Below, piece by piece: positions 36,649-47,493 of a stretch of DNA of 64,000 nt (position 1 is its first letter; each line of letters opens with the position of its first letter). Below the pieces are notes generated by a model. The model was not told the DNA's origin. It saw only the letters and a list, made by a program, of their open reading frames with translations, and did not search any database. Origin of the DNA: Thermococcus guaymasensis DSM 11113 (GTDB lineage: Archaea > Methanobacteriota_B > Thermococci > Thermococcales > Thermococcaceae); the NCBI RefSeq assembly GCF_000816105.1, contig NZ_CP007140.1:186001-250000 (forward strand). The letters run 5' to 3'. A program made the position numbers and the translations under genes.

Positions 36649-39600
36649 CTAACACCCCTCTCTTTTAATTTCACAGAGAATCTCGTTGTACAGCTCGTTC
36701 AGAACTTCAAGGTAATTGAGCCTACCCTCCTCAATGAGATCCATCTTCTCTTCCAATTCCCTCGTCTTCTCCTCGCTCACCAGCTCGCGGTACTTGCTGA
36801 TGAGGTAGTGGTAGACCTTTATGCCCTTCTCTGTTGGGACGAGCTTCTTTCTTCCCTTGGTCTCGATCACATATCCACGCCTCAGAAGGGTCTCAACAAT
36901 TTTTGCGTACGTGGAGGGTCTTCCAATACCGCGCTCCTTCATCAGGGCTATTATGTCGCCCTGCGTATAGAGTGAAACCTTTGGAGCCTTCCACTTCTTC
37001 GACTCGATGACCTTGAGTTTCATTCCGGGCTCGAGCTTCGGCAACTGTCTCATCGGTGGCGAGCGAAGTTTCGTCCAGCCGTCCTCGATGATTTCGACGT
37101 ATCCCTCGAGCTCGACCTTTCCGACGCCGGTGTTGATAACTGCCTTTTCATGGAGAATTTTGGCCGGAACCATCTGGCTGGTCATGAAGCGCCTGAATAT
37201 CATGTCGTAGAGCCTGTAGTGGTTGCGCGTGAGGTTCCTCGGCAGCTGGATTACGCCGTCGCGGATGAGCTGCATCAGCCTTCCTGTGTCAATGGGTCTC
37301 GTCGGCCTTATGGCCTCGTGCGTGCCCTCTTCACCCCAGGGCCTCGGCTTGAAATACTGCTCGCCGAGTTCACCCGTTATGTATTCCTTGGCGATTTCTA
37401 TACCCGTACTGCTGACGTGGGTTGAGTCGGTTCTGTGATAGGTACAGTTGTGGGAAACCGCACCGTTTGCGATGAAGTTCTCAGTTGTCGTCGTGAAGTC
37501 GTAGAGTTTACCAGTGTAGTGCTCTTCCCTGACATCGGTAACTTTGACCCATGTCACGTTGGCCTCGACGAGCGAGAGAAGGTAGTCTTTAACCTCGCTT
37601 TCCTCAGCATATTTTAGAACCTTGGCGAGCTTATCCCTTGGCACGCATCCGGGTTTTTTGAGCCAGTTCCAAACGTCTATGCCCTCCTCCCTGAGGATTC
37701 TTGCTTTGACGCCATCTGGGAAGACAAGCTCTTTGATTAGAGCCCCAACTGGTATAAGGTCAGATTCATGAGGTTTTCTCGTTCCCCTGTACTCTGAATA
37801 AGCCTCGTCAAACTGTTTTCTCCGAATCCTCAGGTATGGATAAATTTTGTCCCTGAAAACTCCCAGACTGCGATTGCTAACTATAAGCTCTCCTACCCCC
37901 GTTCTCTTGTCCACTTTGATGTAGTTGAGAATCCCTACCTGATAGAGGTACACGCTGAGTCTCTGGAGAACATCCAAGCGCTTTGAGCTGAGGACGGCCC
38001 TGAAATTGACTCCCCTCTTGTCGTGGAGCAACGAAAACGTCCCGTCGGTGTCAAAGTAGCCCGCTATCATTGCGTTGAGCATTCTCTCTGGAATCGTGAA
38101 GATTATCGGATTGAGTTCGCCCGAACGAGCCCCAAGGCGCCTGAAGAGTTCAGCAAGTATGGAGTTTGAGAATCCAACCTGATTGACAGTCTCGAACACG
38201 TGGAGGAATGGAAACGTTCTCTCAAGGATTTCCTTGACCTGCTTGAGGGGAGTTTGTGAGATTAAGACTTTGCTGTCCCTAAGCGTTCCGTCTCCCAAGA
38301 CCAAGCCGAAAACGTACCAGAAGTTCTCATCGAGCTTGAAGTTGGGAATCCTCTTACTTTCCGCTCTCTGGCGGTAAATTGAAACGACGTGGGGCTCGTA
38401 GTCTTTAATCTCCCACTCTACGAGTTTCGCCAGCGGAATAACGTGGTTGCGGAGGTACTTGTACTTCGTGCTGGTCTTGATTCTCTCCCTAACGAGGGGT
38501 GCGATTTTTGAGTCAAAGTACTCCCTCTTAAGCTCAACTATCACGTCGGTTATTCCAAGTTCAACGAGCATCTCAAGGAGGGTATATTCTCTCGTCCCCT
38601 TGTGCCCCGTGTTGTAAGCGAAGGCAATGTAGTCCCCAGGCTTGATGTTCTTTGTGGAAACCCAGCCGAGCTTTCCGTCGCGAAGCACCAAGAGACCATG
38701 GTCTGGAGTCGCCTTTATCTCGTGACCGTTCTGGAGCTTTACAATCTTTAACGGCCCATTCCAGTCAATCTCCCAGAACTTCGTGGCCTTCGCACTCTTG
38801 GCCTTCAGTCCGTTCACGGCGAGGAGGTTTCCTTCTCCCTTCCTCACTGCATCTTCAATCTTCACAAGCCTCCCATCGGCCAGGGTAACCACCGTATCGG
38901 GAGTAACACATAGACCTGCCTCGAACAGGTCCTGCGCCAAGCGCATCGTTTCAGGCGCGGAAAGCTTGAGGAAAGTGGAAGCGTCGCGGAGCATCGCATC
39001 GGTCGTGTAGGGCGGAGCCGGATTAAGCTCCCTCTCCTCAACCTGGGCTTCCTCGACGGTTACGTACTCAGGCGGCTCAACGTCCTTGCCGTCCTTCCCG
39101 AGCTCAACCGTGACCTGGAGGCCGTTCTCAAGGGTCAGGCCGAGGAAGTAGACCTCGCTCTCGCTGAACTCCTTATAGCGCTCGATAATCCAGCCGAGAA
39201 CCGGGGTCTGAACCCTGCCGGCGGAGAGGTTCCTGTTCTCAAAGACCCTCTGGAGCTCCTGGCTGAGCTCGAAGCCTATCCACCTGTCCTCTATGCGCCT
39301 GACAATCTGGGCCTCAACGCGGTTCTCGTTCACGTCCCTCGCTTCCTCAATGGCCTTGAGTATGGCAGGCCTTGTAACTTCGTGGAACTCCGTCCTCTTG
39401 ATGTTCGGCGTGTACGGGCTCAGAATATTCCTTATGTCCCAGGCTATCTTCTCACCTTCTGTATCGGGGTCTGTCGCGATGAGTATCTCATCAACCTCCT
39501 GGGCTATGTCACGCATCGCTATGACGTTTTCAAGGGCGTCGCGGACGTTGGTCGAGCCACAGCGCGGGCAGACGCCCCTCTTCTCCCAGTCAATGAACTG

Positions 39601-41790
39601 GTGGCCGCAGTCACGGCAGCGCTTTATGGTGTCGTAGATCGGGATAAAACGGAGCATGTCCCCGTCACGCTCGATGAGAACACCATGATAACCCTCATCG
39701 GTGACGAGGTCAAACATATGGCCACCGCTCGCGAGGATTGTGAGCTGTCTGTTACCTATGCTGACCTCATACGCCACCAAATCGCCGATGCGCCTCTTGC
39801 TCGGCCTTCCGAAGAAGTTGGCTATCGTTCTGGCCTTGTTGGGGCTCTCCACAATCATGAGGGCAGACTTGACGAGGTCCTTGACCTTCGAGCTTATCTT
39901 GCCCTCCATAACCAGCTTTACCTTCTCCCTGTCCTCGTCTATCTCCTTAAGGAGTTTATCAAGGTCGAGCTCCTCGAAGGGCACCATCTTAAACTCGGTG
40001 AAGCGCCAGCGCATCTGCCTCACGAGGCCGTTGAAGACCTTCTCGTTGTCCACGATGAGGACGCTGAGGCCCTTGGTGATTCCGCCCGCGAAGAGCCTGC
40101 TCGTCCTCCCGGTCGCCTGGATGTAGGTCCTGACATCTGGAATCTCGATGAACCACTTGCCCTCTTCCTTCACGAGGCTGACGAAGGGGTCTTCCGCGAG
40201 CCTCCTGAGGACGTCCTCCTTCTTCAGAACCTCCCGCAGGAACTCGACGAGCTCGCGGAAGACGTTGAGAACTGTCTTGTGGAAGTCGTTCTCGAGGGGG
40301 AGTCCTTCGACTAAAGCCTCCTCGATCTTGAGGAGCTCAAACTGCGGTATGTTCCTGATGAGCCTCCTCAGCCTTGCGTGGAGCTTCTCGGCCTTCTTCC
40401 TGTCCTCATCGTCGAGGAAGTCCATTATCTCGCTCAGCAGACCGAGGGCGCGGTAGATCGTGGGCCTCTCAAGGTCTATGCTAAAGCGGAACTTCGGGAC
40501 GCCGGTAAAGACAGCATAGCGGATGAGGTGCGGCAGGTCAAGACCCCTGACGATTGAGCCGTAGTAAGTCGCAACGCCGACGAGGTAATCAGCTTCGCCG
40601 TTCTCGAACCTCTCAACGGCCTTCTTGTTCTTCGAGCTCGCGAGCTCAACGGCGAAGCCTTTCTCGCGGAGGTAGTTCACGAGCTCCTCGGCGTAACTCA
40701 GCCCCTGGTCGATGGGGACGAATACTAGACCGCCCTTACCGAGCCTCTTAAGGAGCTCCTCTACGTGCTCCTTGACGTCCCTGCTCGGCTTCAGGTAGCT
40801 GTCCACGACGTTTCTGAGTGCACTCTTCCCGCTGCCGACCTCAAAGCCGAGGAGCTCGCGGTAGAGCTTTATCCTGTCGCCCCTCGCGCTCCCTGTGGCA
40901 GAGGCAATAATCATGATTCCGATGTCGTTCTTCCTCTTGAACTCTTCAATCTCGCGCTGGAGCTTCTCTATTTGAGCGTTGAGCTCCTTAAGCCTCTCAT
41001 CCCTATCCTGGGCGCGACCGTTGAGGTATTTGCTCATCTGCTTCTTGAGCCTTATAATCTCCCACGCCTTGTCTATAATCTCCTCCGTGAATCCGAGCAG
41101 GAGAAGGGAGCGGTCTATGTTCTTGCTCGCTTTGAGGAACGCGTCAACGTCGTCAACGAATATGAAGTCGAAGCGCTTGCCCTTCAGCTTCTCGTCGAAG
41201 TTCCTCGCAAGCCACTGGGCGCTCGTTATGAGGATGTCGTAGTCTCCTGACTCTATTCTGGCGAGCATCTCCTCCTTTTCCTTCTTCCTGAGGTTGCCGT
41301 GGTAGTAGGCGAGCTTAACGTCCAGTCCCGTTCTCTCTATTATGGCCTGAACCTTCCTGATGGTCTGGATTACCAGGGGCGTCGTGGGGACGACTATGTA
41401 GCTCTTCTTGCTCTTCGTGGCGTAGTAGACGGACATGAACGCTCCGAAGGTGCTCTTTCCCATTCCCGTTGGAGCGATTATCGAGAAGCTCCTTCCCTTG
41501 AGTAGCCTCTTGACCCAGGTTCTCTGGGCGCTCCAGAAGGTGAAGCCAGTGGCCTTCTTGAAGAAGTCCTCTATCTCGCGGCTTTCGCTCTCAAGACGGT
41601 ATATCTTCTCCCATTCCTTCAACCGGTTTGCGTTGAGAAGGGCGTCTCTGACGGCGGAAACAAGCTCAAAATAAGAATCAATTACGATTGGTTCATTTAA
41701 ACAGCTCTCGCACGGGTTTCTCATGTAGAGCCTTTCGTCGGAAATCCTGCCCTCGCAGTTGGGGCACATCTCTCGGTACAGGGCCTTCAT
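36649..41790 (-). CDS. rgy: Reverse gyrase, intein-containing precursor
   Basis: The hallmark hyperthermophile enzyme, adding positive supercoils at the cost of ATP. The 1713-codon precursor becomes about 1225 residues after removing a 488-residue intein. N-terminal zinc finger (CPNC...CESC, residues 9-30), SF2 helicase-like half (Walker A APTGMGKS at 106-113, FVDDVD as DEAD-type box, [10 protein letters not shown] as motif VI), then topoisomerase IA: Toprim [18 protein letters not shown] and [14 protein letters not shown], second zinc finger [15 protein letters not shown], and the active-site Tyr in CTYHRTDST directly after the intein. ATG 41790 behind GGGGTGAG. Confidence 0.97.
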   Translation of the reverse strand: MKALYREMCPNCEGRISDERLYMRNPCESCLNEPIVIDSYFELVSAVRDALLNANRLKEWEKIYRLESESREIEDFFKKATGFTFWSAQRTWVKRLLKGRSFSIIAPTGMGKSTFGAFMSVYYATKSKKSYIVVPTTPLVIQTIRKVQAIIERTGLDVKLAYYHGNLRKKEKEEMLARIESGDYDILITSAQWLARNFDEKLKGKRFDFIFVDDVDAFLKASKNIDRSLLLLGFTEEIIDKAWEIIRLKKQMSKYLNGRAQDRDERLKELNAQIEKLQREIEEFKRKNDIGIMIIASATGSARGDRIKLYRELLGFEVGSGKSALRNVVDSYLKPSRDVKEHVEELLKRLGKGGLVFVPIDQGLSYAEELVNYLREKGFAVELASSKNKKAVERFENGEADYLVGVATYYGSIVRGLDLPHLIRYAVFTGVPKFRFSIDLERPTIYRALGLLSEIMDFLDDEDRKKAEKLHARLRRLIRNIPQFELLKIEEALVEGLPLENDFHKTVLNVFRELVEFLREVLKKEDVLRRLAEDPFVSLVKEEGKWFIEIPDVRTYIQATGRTSRLFAGGITKGLSVLIVDNEKVFNGLVRQMRWRFTEFKMVPFEELDLDKLLKEIDEDREKVKLVMEGKISSKVKDLVKSALMIVESPNKARTIANFFGRPSKRRIGDLVAYEVSIGNRQLTILASGGHMFDLVTDEGYHGVLIERDGDMLRFIPIYDTIKRCRDCGHQFIDWEKRGVCPRCGSTNVRDALENVIAMRDIAQEVDEILIATDPDTEGEKIAWDIRNILSPYTPNIKRTEFHEVTRPAILKAIEEARDVNENRVEAQIVRRIEDRWIGFELSQELQRVFENRNLSAGRVQTPVLGWIIERYKEFSESEVYFLGLTLENGLQVTVELGKDGKDVEPPEYVTVEEAQVEERELNPAPPYTTDAMLRDASTFLKLSAPETMRLAQDLFEAGLCVTPDTVVTLADGRLVKIEDAVRKGEGNLLAVNGLKAKSAKATKFWEIDWNGPLKIVKLQNGHEIKATPDHGLLVLRDGKLGWVSTKNIKPGDYIAFAYNTGHKGTREYTLLEMLVELGITDVIVELKREYFDSKIAPLVRERIKTSTKYKYLRNHVIPLAKLVEWEIKDYEPHVVSIYRQRAESKRIPNFKLDENFWYVFGLVLGDGTLRDSKVLISQTPLKQVKEILERTFPFLHVFETVNQVGFSNSILAELFRRLGARSGELNPIIFTIPERMLNAMIAGYFDTDGTFSLLHDKRGVNFRAVLSSKRLDVLQRLSVYLYQVGILNYIKVDKRTGVGELIVSNRSLGVFRDKIYPYLRIRRKQFDEAYSEYRGTRKPHESDLIPVGALIKELVFPDGVKARILREEGIDVWNWLKKPGCVPRDKLAKVLKYAEESEVKDYLLSLVEANVTWVKVTDVREEHYTGKLYDFTTTTENFIANGAVSHNCTYHRTDSTHVSSTGIEIAKEYITGELGEQYFKPRPWGEEGTHEAIRPTRPIDTGRLMQLIRDGVIQLPRNLTRNHYRLYDMIFRRFMTSQMVPAKILHEKAVINTGVGKVELEGYVEIIEDGWTKLRSPPMRQLPKLEPGMKLKVIESKKWKAPKVSLYTQGDIIALMKERGIGRPSTYAKIVETLLRRGYVIETKGRKKLVPTEKGIKVYHYLISKYRELVSEEKTRELEEKMDLIEEGRLNYLEVLNELYNEILCEIKREGC
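37447..38910 (-). other. Intein with LAGLIDADG homing endonuclease in reverse gyrase
   Basis: A 488-residue insertion between FEAGL and CTYHRTDS, residues 961-1448 of the precursor. Splice block A begins [13 protein letters not shown], block B has [14 protein letters not shown] with the TxxH, block F has [15 protein letters not shown] and block G ends GAVSHN followed by Cys (+1). Two LAGLIDADG blocks are intact with their acidic residues: [11 protein letters not shown] and [13 protein letters not shown], so the homing endonuclease may be active. The intein sits two residues before the catalytic Tyr, so reverse gyrase is inactive until splicing. Confidence 0.95.
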
Positions 41791-41794
41791 GATC

Positions 41795-42301
41795 TCACCC
41801 CTCAAGCCTTATTCTTAAACGTCGAAACTCCGATTTAAGCCTTTCTGTGACCGCATAATCAGGGAATACAGCAGAGTATTCATTTAACAAAACCCCGATC
41901 ACCTTTAGTTTCCGGGGGTTAGGCTCTTGCTCAAGAAGTCTAAAGGCCTCGTAAAAGAGTTTTGCAGCATGACTTCCGCTCTCGTCTGTTTCAAGGGCGT
42001 GCTCAAGCTCTTTGAGAAGAACCCTCCACTTCAGCTCGGGGACGGAGTTTAACATTGAATACGCACAGCCCTCACCAAAGGGCTCCTCTCCGGGACAGTC
42101 AAAGTAGAAGCCCCGCTCATACGCTATTTTAACTGCCCGAACGTGCTCACAGTCGCCGCCCCTGGGACACGTGCAGAAACTCGAATCTCCGTTAACTTCA
42201 ACATAATAGGGATAGTCGTCAAGAACCTTACCGTAGAGTCGATCGCCGGATTTCACGACCCAGAGAACCCTGCCGGAGTAATAAAGGCCCTCCCCGTCCA
42301 T
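41795..42301 (-). CDS. SWIM zinc-finger protein upstream of reverse gyrase
   Basis: A 168-residue protein with an N-terminal SWIM zinc finger: [20 protein letters not shown] (CxC...CxH), preceded by strands typical of the domain (VEVNGDSS). SWIM fingers bind DNA or proteins and occur beside helicases and recombination factors. The rest is helical with Leu-rich segments. The stop is four bases before the reverse gyrase start, so both are translated from one message. ATG 42301 is preferred over GTG 42310, without strong evidence. A role with reverse gyrase or DNA topology is inferred from context only. Confidence 0.72.
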   Translation of the reverse strand: MDGEGLYYSGRVLWVVKSGDRLYGKVLDDYPYYVEVNGDSSFCTCPRGGDCEHVRAVKIAYERGFYFDCPGEEPFGEGCAYSMLNSVPELKWRVLLKELEHALETDESGSHAAKLFYEAFRLLEQEPNPRKLKVIGVLLNEYSAVFPDYAVTERLKSEFRRLRIRLEG

Positions 42302-42367
42302 AATAACCACAGGAGTTAGTAAGAAATCAGGCTTAAAAATCTATCGGGAAGTGAAGTAAGAGAAAAA

Positions 42368-42601
42368 TCAGAGCTCAAGGCTGAGCCTTCTGACGACAGG
42401 ATCCTCGGCCTCTTCGGGCTTTATCTCCTCGATGCTCTCAATCCATATCTTGCTCCTCGGGACGCGGTGCTTGCTGCCTATATCGGAGTAAACGAGCTCT
42501 TCGACGTGCTCGGGCTTGAGGGCGCGGTACTCCTTGGTGAACGGCTGCTTGAGCTTACCCCTCTCAAAGACTCCCTTAACGCGGTAGACCTTGACCTCCA
42601 T
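42368..42601 (-). CDS. rpl18a: Large-subunit ribosomal protein L18a (LX)
   Basis: Archaeal protein LX/eL20, 77 residues: [57 protein letters not shown] (pieces of the family core), ending in [11 protein letters not shown]. The ATG at 42601 is chosen since GGAGGG sits six bases before it; an earlier ATG at 42607 touches that site. It follows aIF6 by 45 bases in the ribosomal operon. Confidence 0.93.
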   Translation of the reverse strand: MEVKVYRVKGVFERGKLKQPFTKEYRALKPEHVEELVYSDIGSKHRVPRSKIWIESIEEIKPEEAEDPVVRRLSLEL

Positions 42602-42646
42602 TTTCATCCCTCCTTCAGCGGGCCTTTGAAGGTGAACTTTTAAGCT

Positions 42647-43333
42647 TTATCCGAGGAAGCCGAGCGCCTCCTCGATCTTCACAATCTCAGGACCGGTCGT
42701 GAGGTGTCCGACGACGACGCCGTGCGAGTTTGCTATCATGCACGAGCCGACGAAGGGGACGCCCATGTTGGCGGTTCCGACGTAGACGTCAACCTTGAAG
42801 AGGTCGCTCAGCCACTCAAGCTCCTCGTCGGTCGCCTCGGGATGGACGAGACCACCTTTGTTCGTGACAACGCCGACGCTCCCAACGGCTGTATAGTCAG
42901 CTATGACTCCCCTCTCGACGGGAACACTGAGGATGTCCTCGATCTTCCTCGCTTCTTCCCTCGTGAAGTCCTTGCTGACCAGTGCACCTTTGTCATTCGC
43001 TAAAATCAGGTTTCCGAAGGCGGTGAGCCTGCTCTGGAAGGGGACGATCTCCATGTCAACCCCGTACTCCCTGAGCTGGGTGTTTATGAAGTCGAGCTCG
43101 GCGTCCCAGATGTACCAGGGGACTATCAGGGCGTTGGAGTTGCCCGCCACAAAAATGCCGACTATGCGGGACTTCATAACGCTCGTCTCGATGAGCGGAA
43201 CCTTCAGAACTTCCCTGAGGACTTCAAGCTTCTTCTCGCCAAGGCCCTCCCTGATGACGGCTACCCTGTCGGTAGCGAAGCCATAAACGCCGAGGTACGG
43301 GGAGTTCTCAAAATCGAGCCTCTCGATGTGCAT
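42647..43333 (-). CDS. eif6: Translation initiation factor aIF6
   Basis: Anti-association factor that binds the large ribosomal subunit and keeps subunits apart. The 228 residues show the fivefold pseudo-repeat of the pentein fold, with patterns such as NSPYLGVYGFATDRVAVI, GNSNALIVP, GNLILANDKGALVSKDF, GVVTNKGGLVHPEATDEEL and ANSHGVVVGHLTTGPE. GAGGTGAAG precedes the ATG. It is third in the L39e-L31e-aIF6-L18a operon, an order common in archaea. Confidence 0.97.
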   Translation of the reverse strand: MHIERLDFENSPYLGVYGFATDRVAVIREGLGEKKLEVLREVLKVPLIETSVMKSRIVGIFVAGNSNALIVPWYIWDAELDFINTQLREYGVDMEIVPFQSRLTAFGNLILANDKGALVSKDFTREEARKIEDILSVPVERGVIADYTAVGSVGVVTNKGGLVHPEATDEELEWLSDLFKVDVYVGTANMGVPFVGSCMIANSHGVVVGHLTTGPEIVKIEEALGFLG

Positions 43334-43360
43334 CTCTTCACCTCTAAAAAGTGGTTAAAA

Positions 43361-43630
43361 TCAGGCGAGGGAGACCTTGGCAACCCTCTTGCCCTCTTCC
43401 TCTTCGACGACGACCTTGACGCGGAGCTTGCTGGGCGGCTTCTCTATTCCGCGCTCCCAGATCTTCTCGTTGACGTCGGTGCCGATGACTACCTCGTCGG
43501 CCTTGGCATGCCTGGCTATCCACTCGCGGACGAAGTGAGCAGCTCTAGGTGCCCTCTTCCAGCGCGGAACGCGCTTCTTTATCTTCTTGATCGGGACTAC
43601 GAACACAACTTCCTCACCGGGCTTGATCAT
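43361..43630 (-). CDS. rpl31e: Large-subunit ribosomal protein L31e
   Basis: An 89-residue ribosomal protein of the L31e family, near the polypeptide exit tunnel: [30 protein letters not shown] is recognisable in pieces ([40 protein letters not shown]). It begins ten bases after the L39e stop with GAGGTGATC before the ATG. Confidence 0.97.
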   Translation of the reverse strand: MIKPGEEVVFVVPIKKIKKRVPRWKRAPRAAHFVREWIARHAKADEVVIGTDVNEKIWERGIEKPPSKLRVKVVVEEEEGKRVAKVSLA

Positions 43631-43640
43631 TTAGATCACC

Positions 43641-43796
43641 TCACTCCTTGAGCTTAGTTCTCCTCCAGTGCCTCCTCTTCGGGTGGGTCATAACCTTTCT
43701 GTTGGTCTTAACTATAACCCAGACGGGAATACGCCTGTTCTGCTTGGCAGCCTTAGCGAGCCTCAGCTTCTTTGCAAGCGGCTTGTTTCTCGCCAT
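43641..43796 (-). CDS. rpl39e: Large-subunit ribosomal protein L39e
   Basis: A 51-residue, very basic protein starting [20 protein letters not shown] and continuing with [20 protein letters not shown] and [11 protein letters not shown], which is the complete archaeal L39e. GGAGGTG stands just before the ATG. It lines the exit tunnel. It is the first gene of the operon, behind a TATA box at 43854-43864. Confidence 0.96.
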   Translation of the reverse strand: MARNKPLAKKLRLAKAAKQNRRIPVWVIVKTNRKVMTHPKRRHWRRTKLKE

Positions 43797-43853
43797 AGCA
43801 ACACCTCCCGGTTTGCTAAAGTCATCGTGAATGCCTAACGTTCCTTCCGCTAC

Positions 43854-43864
43854 CCTTTTTTAAG
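43854..43864 (-). promoter_or_regulatory. Box A of the L39e-L31e-aIF6-L18a operon
   Basis: On the minus strand GCTTAAAAAAG fits a TATA box; the start would be near 43833, leaving a leader of about 36 bases before the L39e ATG. Confidence 0.45.
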
Positions 43865-43909
43865 CTTTTTTGTGGGCGTGAGAAAATTTGGAAAAGAATG
43901 CCAAAAAGC

Positions 43910-45598
43910 TCAGAATATCAGTGGAGCGCGGTACTCACCCCAGACCTCTCTGAGGACGTCGGTGACCTCACCGAGCGTTGCGAGGTGCCTGTGCGCCTCG
44001 ATGATGTACGGCATGAGGTTCTCGTCCTCGTTCTCGGCCGCGTTCCTGAGCTTGTCAAGGGTCTCCTCGACCTTCTTGTTGTCCCTCTCGGAGCGGAGCT
44101 TCTTGAGCCTCTCAATCTGCTTCTCCCTGATGCTCGGGTCGACCTTGAGGATTTCGACCTCGATGGGCTCGTCTGTCTGGAACTTGTTGACGCCGACGAT
44201 TATCCTCTTTCCTTCCTCGATCTCCTTCTGGTACTTGTAGGCGCTCTCTGCAATCTCCTTCTGGATGTAACCGCGCTCGATGGCGCGCATCATGCCGCCC
44301 ATCTTCTGAATCTTCTCGATGTACTTGAGGGCCTCCTCGTAGATGTGGTCGGTGAGCCACTCGATGTAATAAGCTCCGCCGAGCGGGTCAACGGTGTCAG
44401 CGACACCGCTCTCGTAGGCGATAATCTGCTGTGTCCTGAGGGCTATCCTGACGCTCTTCTCGGTCGGGAGGCTCAGCGCTTCGTCGTAGGAGTTTGTGTG
44501 GAGGCTCTGCGTTCCGCCGAGGACTGCCGCGAGCGCCTGAATAGCAACGCGGACGATGTTGTTCTCGGGCTGTTGTGCCGTGAGGGTTGAACCTGCCGTC
44601 TGGGTGTGGAAGCGGAGCATCATGGAGCGCGGGTTCTTGGCGTGGAACCACTCCTTCATTATGTAGGCCCAGAGCCTTCTGGCCGCTCTGAACTTGGCGA
44701 TCTCCTCAAGGAAGTTGTTGTGGGCGTTGAAGAAGAAGCTCAGCCTCGGCGCGAACTTGTCGACGTCCATACCCCTCTCTATGACGGCCTTAACGTACTC
44801 GATACCGTCTGCGAGCGTGAAAGCGACTTCCTGGACGGCGTTAGCACCGGCCTCTCTGATGTGGTAGCCGCTTATGCTTATCGGGTTCCACTTGGGGACG
44901 TTCTCGGCACAGTACATGATGATGTCAGTGGTGAGCCTCATGCTCGGCTGCGGCGGGAAGATGTAGGTTCCCCTCGCTATGTACTCCTTGAGGATATCGT
45001 TCTGAACCGTACCGCGGAGCTTCTCCTGGGGGACTCCCTGCTCCTCGGCAACGAGTATGTACATCGCAAGGAGGTTGGCCGCAGTCGAGTTGATGGTCAT
45101 GCTCGTTGAGACCTTATCGAGCGGGATTCCGTCGAAGAGAATCCTCATGTCCCAAAGGGAGTCGATTGCCACACCGACCTTTCCGACCTCGCCCTCAGCC
45201 ATCGGGTGGTCGGAGTCGTAACCGAGCTGGGTCGGCAGGTCAAAGGCAACGCTAAGCCCGGTCTGGCCCTGCTCAAGAAGGTACTTGTAGCGCTTGTTGC
45301 TCTCTTCGGCGGTGGCGTAGCCGGCGTACTGCCTCATCGTCCAGAATCTTCCACGGTACATGGTTGCATAGACTCCGCGCGTGAACGGGTACTCTCCGGG
45401 GAAGCCGAGCTTCTCAAGGTAGTCCCAGTCCTCGCCAAGGTCTGCGGGGGTGTAGAGCCTCTTAATCTCAAAACCATCATCGGTCATGAACTTTTCTTTT
45501 CTCTCGGGAGCCTTCTGGAGGAACTTCGTGACTGTAGTTTCTTCCCAGCGCTTTTCCTCCTCGCGAATCTTGGAGAGCTTCTCCTTATCGAAGGTCAT
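43910..45598 (-). CDS. Methylmalonyl-CoA mutase, large (catalytic) subunit N-terminal type
   Basis: B12-dependent isomerase interconverting methylmalonyl-CoA and succinyl-CoA. The 562-residue chain is the substrate-binding TIM-barrel part alone; the cobalamin-binding domain must come from a separate small-subunit gene outside the window. Substrate residues are of the mutase type: Tyr in FWTMRQYAG and Arg in [11 protein letters not shown], the two positions that become Phe and Gln in isobutyryl-CoA mutases. [19 protein letters not shown] and [17 protein letters not shown] are further marks. The ATG at 45598 follows GGTGGTTG. The usual MeaB chaperone and epimerase genes are not adjacent. Confidence 0.92.
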   Translation of the reverse strand: MTFDKEKLSKIREEEKRWEETTVTKFLQKAPERKEKFMTDDGFEIKRLYTPADLGEDWDYLEKLGFPGEYPFTRGVYATMYRGRFWTMRQYAGYATAEESNKRYKYLLEQGQTGLSVAFDLPTQLGYDSDHPMAEGEVGKVGVAIDSLWDMRILFDGIPLDKVSTSMTINSTAANLLAMYILVAEEQGVPQEKLRGTVQNDILKEYIARGTYIFPPQPSMRLTTDIIMYCAENVPKWNPISISGYHIREAGANAVQEVAFTLADGIEYVKAVIERGMDVDKFAPRLSFFFNAHNNFLEEIAKFRAARRLWAYIMKEWFHAKNPRSMMLRFHTQTAGSTLTAQQPENNIVRVAIQALAAVLGGTQSLHTNSYDEALSLPTEKSVRIALRTQQIIAYESGVADTVDPLGGAYYIEWLTDHIYEEALKYIEKIQKMGGMMRAIERGYIQKEIAESAYKYQKEIEEGKRIIVGVNKFQTDEPIEVEILKVDPSIREKQIERLKKLRSERDNKKVEETLDKLRNAAENEDENLMPYIIEAHRHLATLGEVTDVLREVWGEYRAPLIF

Positions 45599-45684
45599 AC
45601 CAACCACCGCTTAGGGTAGGGGGAGGAACTATAAAAACCTTTTACATAATGAAAGGTCATCTTTGGCATTGGATAAAAAGTCCA

Positions 45685-46455
45685 TCAGTCGGGGAACTCC
45701 TGCCTGAGGAGCAGGAACCAACTAAAGGCGAGCAGGCCCGCCGAGGTAAGAAGGAACGCCAGAGCCGTCTCCCAGGGAGTCCCAACGACATTCAAATTCT
45801 CAAAGCTCGCCTTGAGCATTACCAGTGCCTGGTAGCCTAAGGTTAGCCTCTCAGGGTGCTCGATGTAGGGAACCTGGGGCAAAATAAACTGGCCCAAGAA
45901 GAGGACTCCAAAGGTGGCCAGGGTCGCGTAGAGGGGCCTCCTTACGAGGACTGCCAGAAACATCGAGAGCGCCCCGAGGAAGGCCAGCACTACAACGGTC
46001 GAGCCCATCACCGCCCCAAAGTCGCCGGCAAGGGCCCTGACACCATCGAAGCCCGCATCGTAAGGGAGCGGCGCATAGAGCCATACGACAACATAAGGAA
46101 TCCCAAAGAGGACTACGAGCGCCGAAAGGCCCGCCAGGAACTTCCCTGCCATAAACTCACTCATCTTGACCGGCCTGGCAAGGATTAACCTTATTGTCCC
46201 TCTGTCTATCTCCCCCGCTATGAGGTCGGTCATTATTATGACCGCTATGAGCTGGCCGATTATCCCGAGCCAGTAGTTGGGGAGCAGGTCAGTGAAGAGT
46301 GCCTCAAAGCCCGCCCGAAGGTTCTCAACACCCGTTCCGCCCGCCCCGGGGCTGAGGAGATAGATTACGGCGGGGAACATGGTAACTAAGAAGAGGAGCT
46401 TGAACTTCCGGGAGCGGAGTAGCCTGAGGAACTCGGTTTCGAAGACCGGCATCAT
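45685..46455 (-). CDS. ABC-2 type exporter permease
   Basis: Six-helix membrane subunit (256 residues) of an ABC-2 exporter. After the first helix and a short outer segment comes IMTDLIAGEIDRGTIRLILARPVKMSEFMAGKF, the characteristic cytoplasmic coupling loop. It ends with a helix and a short Arg-rich tail. Its start overlaps the stop of the ATPase gene by four bases, with GGGGTGGG before it. Substrate unknown; the same family handles antibiotics, ions and lipids. Confidence 0.87.
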   Translation of the reverse strand: MMPVFETEFLRLLRSRKFKLLFLVTMFPAVIYLLSPGAGGTGVENLRAGFEALFTDLLPNYWLGIIGQLIAVIIMTDLIAGEIDRGTIRLILARPVKMSEFMAGKFLAGLSALVVLFGIPYVVVWLYAPLPYDAGFDGVRALAGDFGAVMGSTVVVLAFLGALSMFLAVLVRRPLYATLATFGVLFLGQFILPQVPYIEHPERLTLGYQALVMLKASFENLNVVGTPWETALAFLLTSAGLLAFSWFLLLRQEFPD

Positions 46456-47390
46456 CTTTCCCACCCCTCGTTGAAGCGCTTCATCAGGATTCTCTCCAGG
46501 GGACTGGTGTGGGGCTTGAAAAGCTTCAGCGCAAGGCCGTTTTCAGCTATGAAGGCTGGAACCTCTGTGAAGAACTTCTCGGCAAAGCGCTCGTCGAGAT
46601 GAACCCTCACGATCCCTTCATCCTCCCAGACCTCGCGAACGTAGACCTTGTCGCGCAGGAACTCAATAAGCAGGGTATTGTCCGAGACCACCACGTCGTA
46701 GTCGTTGCTCTCAAACCTCGTTAGATCCTTAACGCGCCCCTGCTCTATCATCTGACCGTCCTTGATTATGCCGACGTAGTTGCACGTCCTCTCTATTTCA
46801 CTGACAATGTGGCTCGACAGGAAAACCGTCTTCCCGGACTTGGCCAGCTCAAGGACTTTCCCTATAAACTCTATCCTCCCGATTGGGTCGAGGTTGCTCG
46901 TTGGCTCATCCAGGATCAGAAGCTCAGGGTCACCTATCAGGGCCGAAGCAAAGGAAAGCCTCTGCCTCTGACCGCTTGAGAGCTCCTTGACCTTGTTGAA
47001 AGCGAGCCTCCCAACGCCCGTGTAGGCCATCAGCTCCCTCGCCTTCACCTTCGCCTCTTCCCTCCCAAGGCCGGAGAGCCTGCCCATGTAAGTCAAGAAC
47101 TCAAAAACGGTCATGTCCTCGTAAGCGAGTGGCTTCTCAGGCATGTAGCCGACTTTTTTCATTATTTCAACCCTCTCACGGGGCATCTCAAGACCAAAAA
47201 TCTTTATCTCGCCGTAGGTCGGCTTCAGCGCTCCGGTGAGCATCTTTATTGTGGTGGTCTTTCCGGCGCCGTTCGGGCCGAGAAAACCGTAGACTACACC
47301 CTTAGGAACCCGAAGGTCGAGGTTGTAAACGATGCTCCGCTTCCCGAAGAACTTGGTGAGTTTCACGGTCTCAATGGCGTAGTCTCCCAT
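46452..47390 (-). CDS. ABC-2 type exporter ATPase
   Basis: ATPase partner of the following permease, 312 residues. Walker A GPNGAGKTTTIK (about residues 38-49), signature LSSGQRQRL, Walker B LLILDEPTSNLDP, switch His in FLSSHIV. A C-terminal domain of about 90 residues follows, as in other exporters of the CcmA group. ATG at 47390 behind a GGGTGTTGAG stretch. It is separate in sequence from the other ABC-2 ATPase at 16.4-17.4 kb, so the window carries two different exporters of this class. Confidence 0.92.
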   Translation of the reverse strand: MGDYAIETVKLTKFFGKRSIVYNLDLRVPKGVVYGFLGPNGAGKTTTIKMLTGALKPTYGEIKIFGLEMPRERVEIMKKVGYMPEKPLAYEDMTVFEFLTYMGRLSGLGREEAKVKARELMAYTGVGRLAFNKVKELSSGQRQRLSFASALIGDPELLILDEPTSNLDPIGRIEFIGKVLELAKSGKTVFLSSHIVSEIERTCNYVGIIKDGQMIEQGRVKDLTRFESNDYDVVVSDNTLLIEFLRDKVYVREVWEDEGIVRVHLDERFAEKFFTEVPAFIAENGLALKLFKPHTSPLERILMKRFNEGWER

Positions 47391-47493
47391 CTCAACACCC
47401 AAATTGTAATCGAAACGGTGTTAATAAGCTTTGTGTAGAATAGGCATGTTCAGCAAGGTCTAAAGCTTTAAGTTCTTTCCCTAAATTTTTCTG

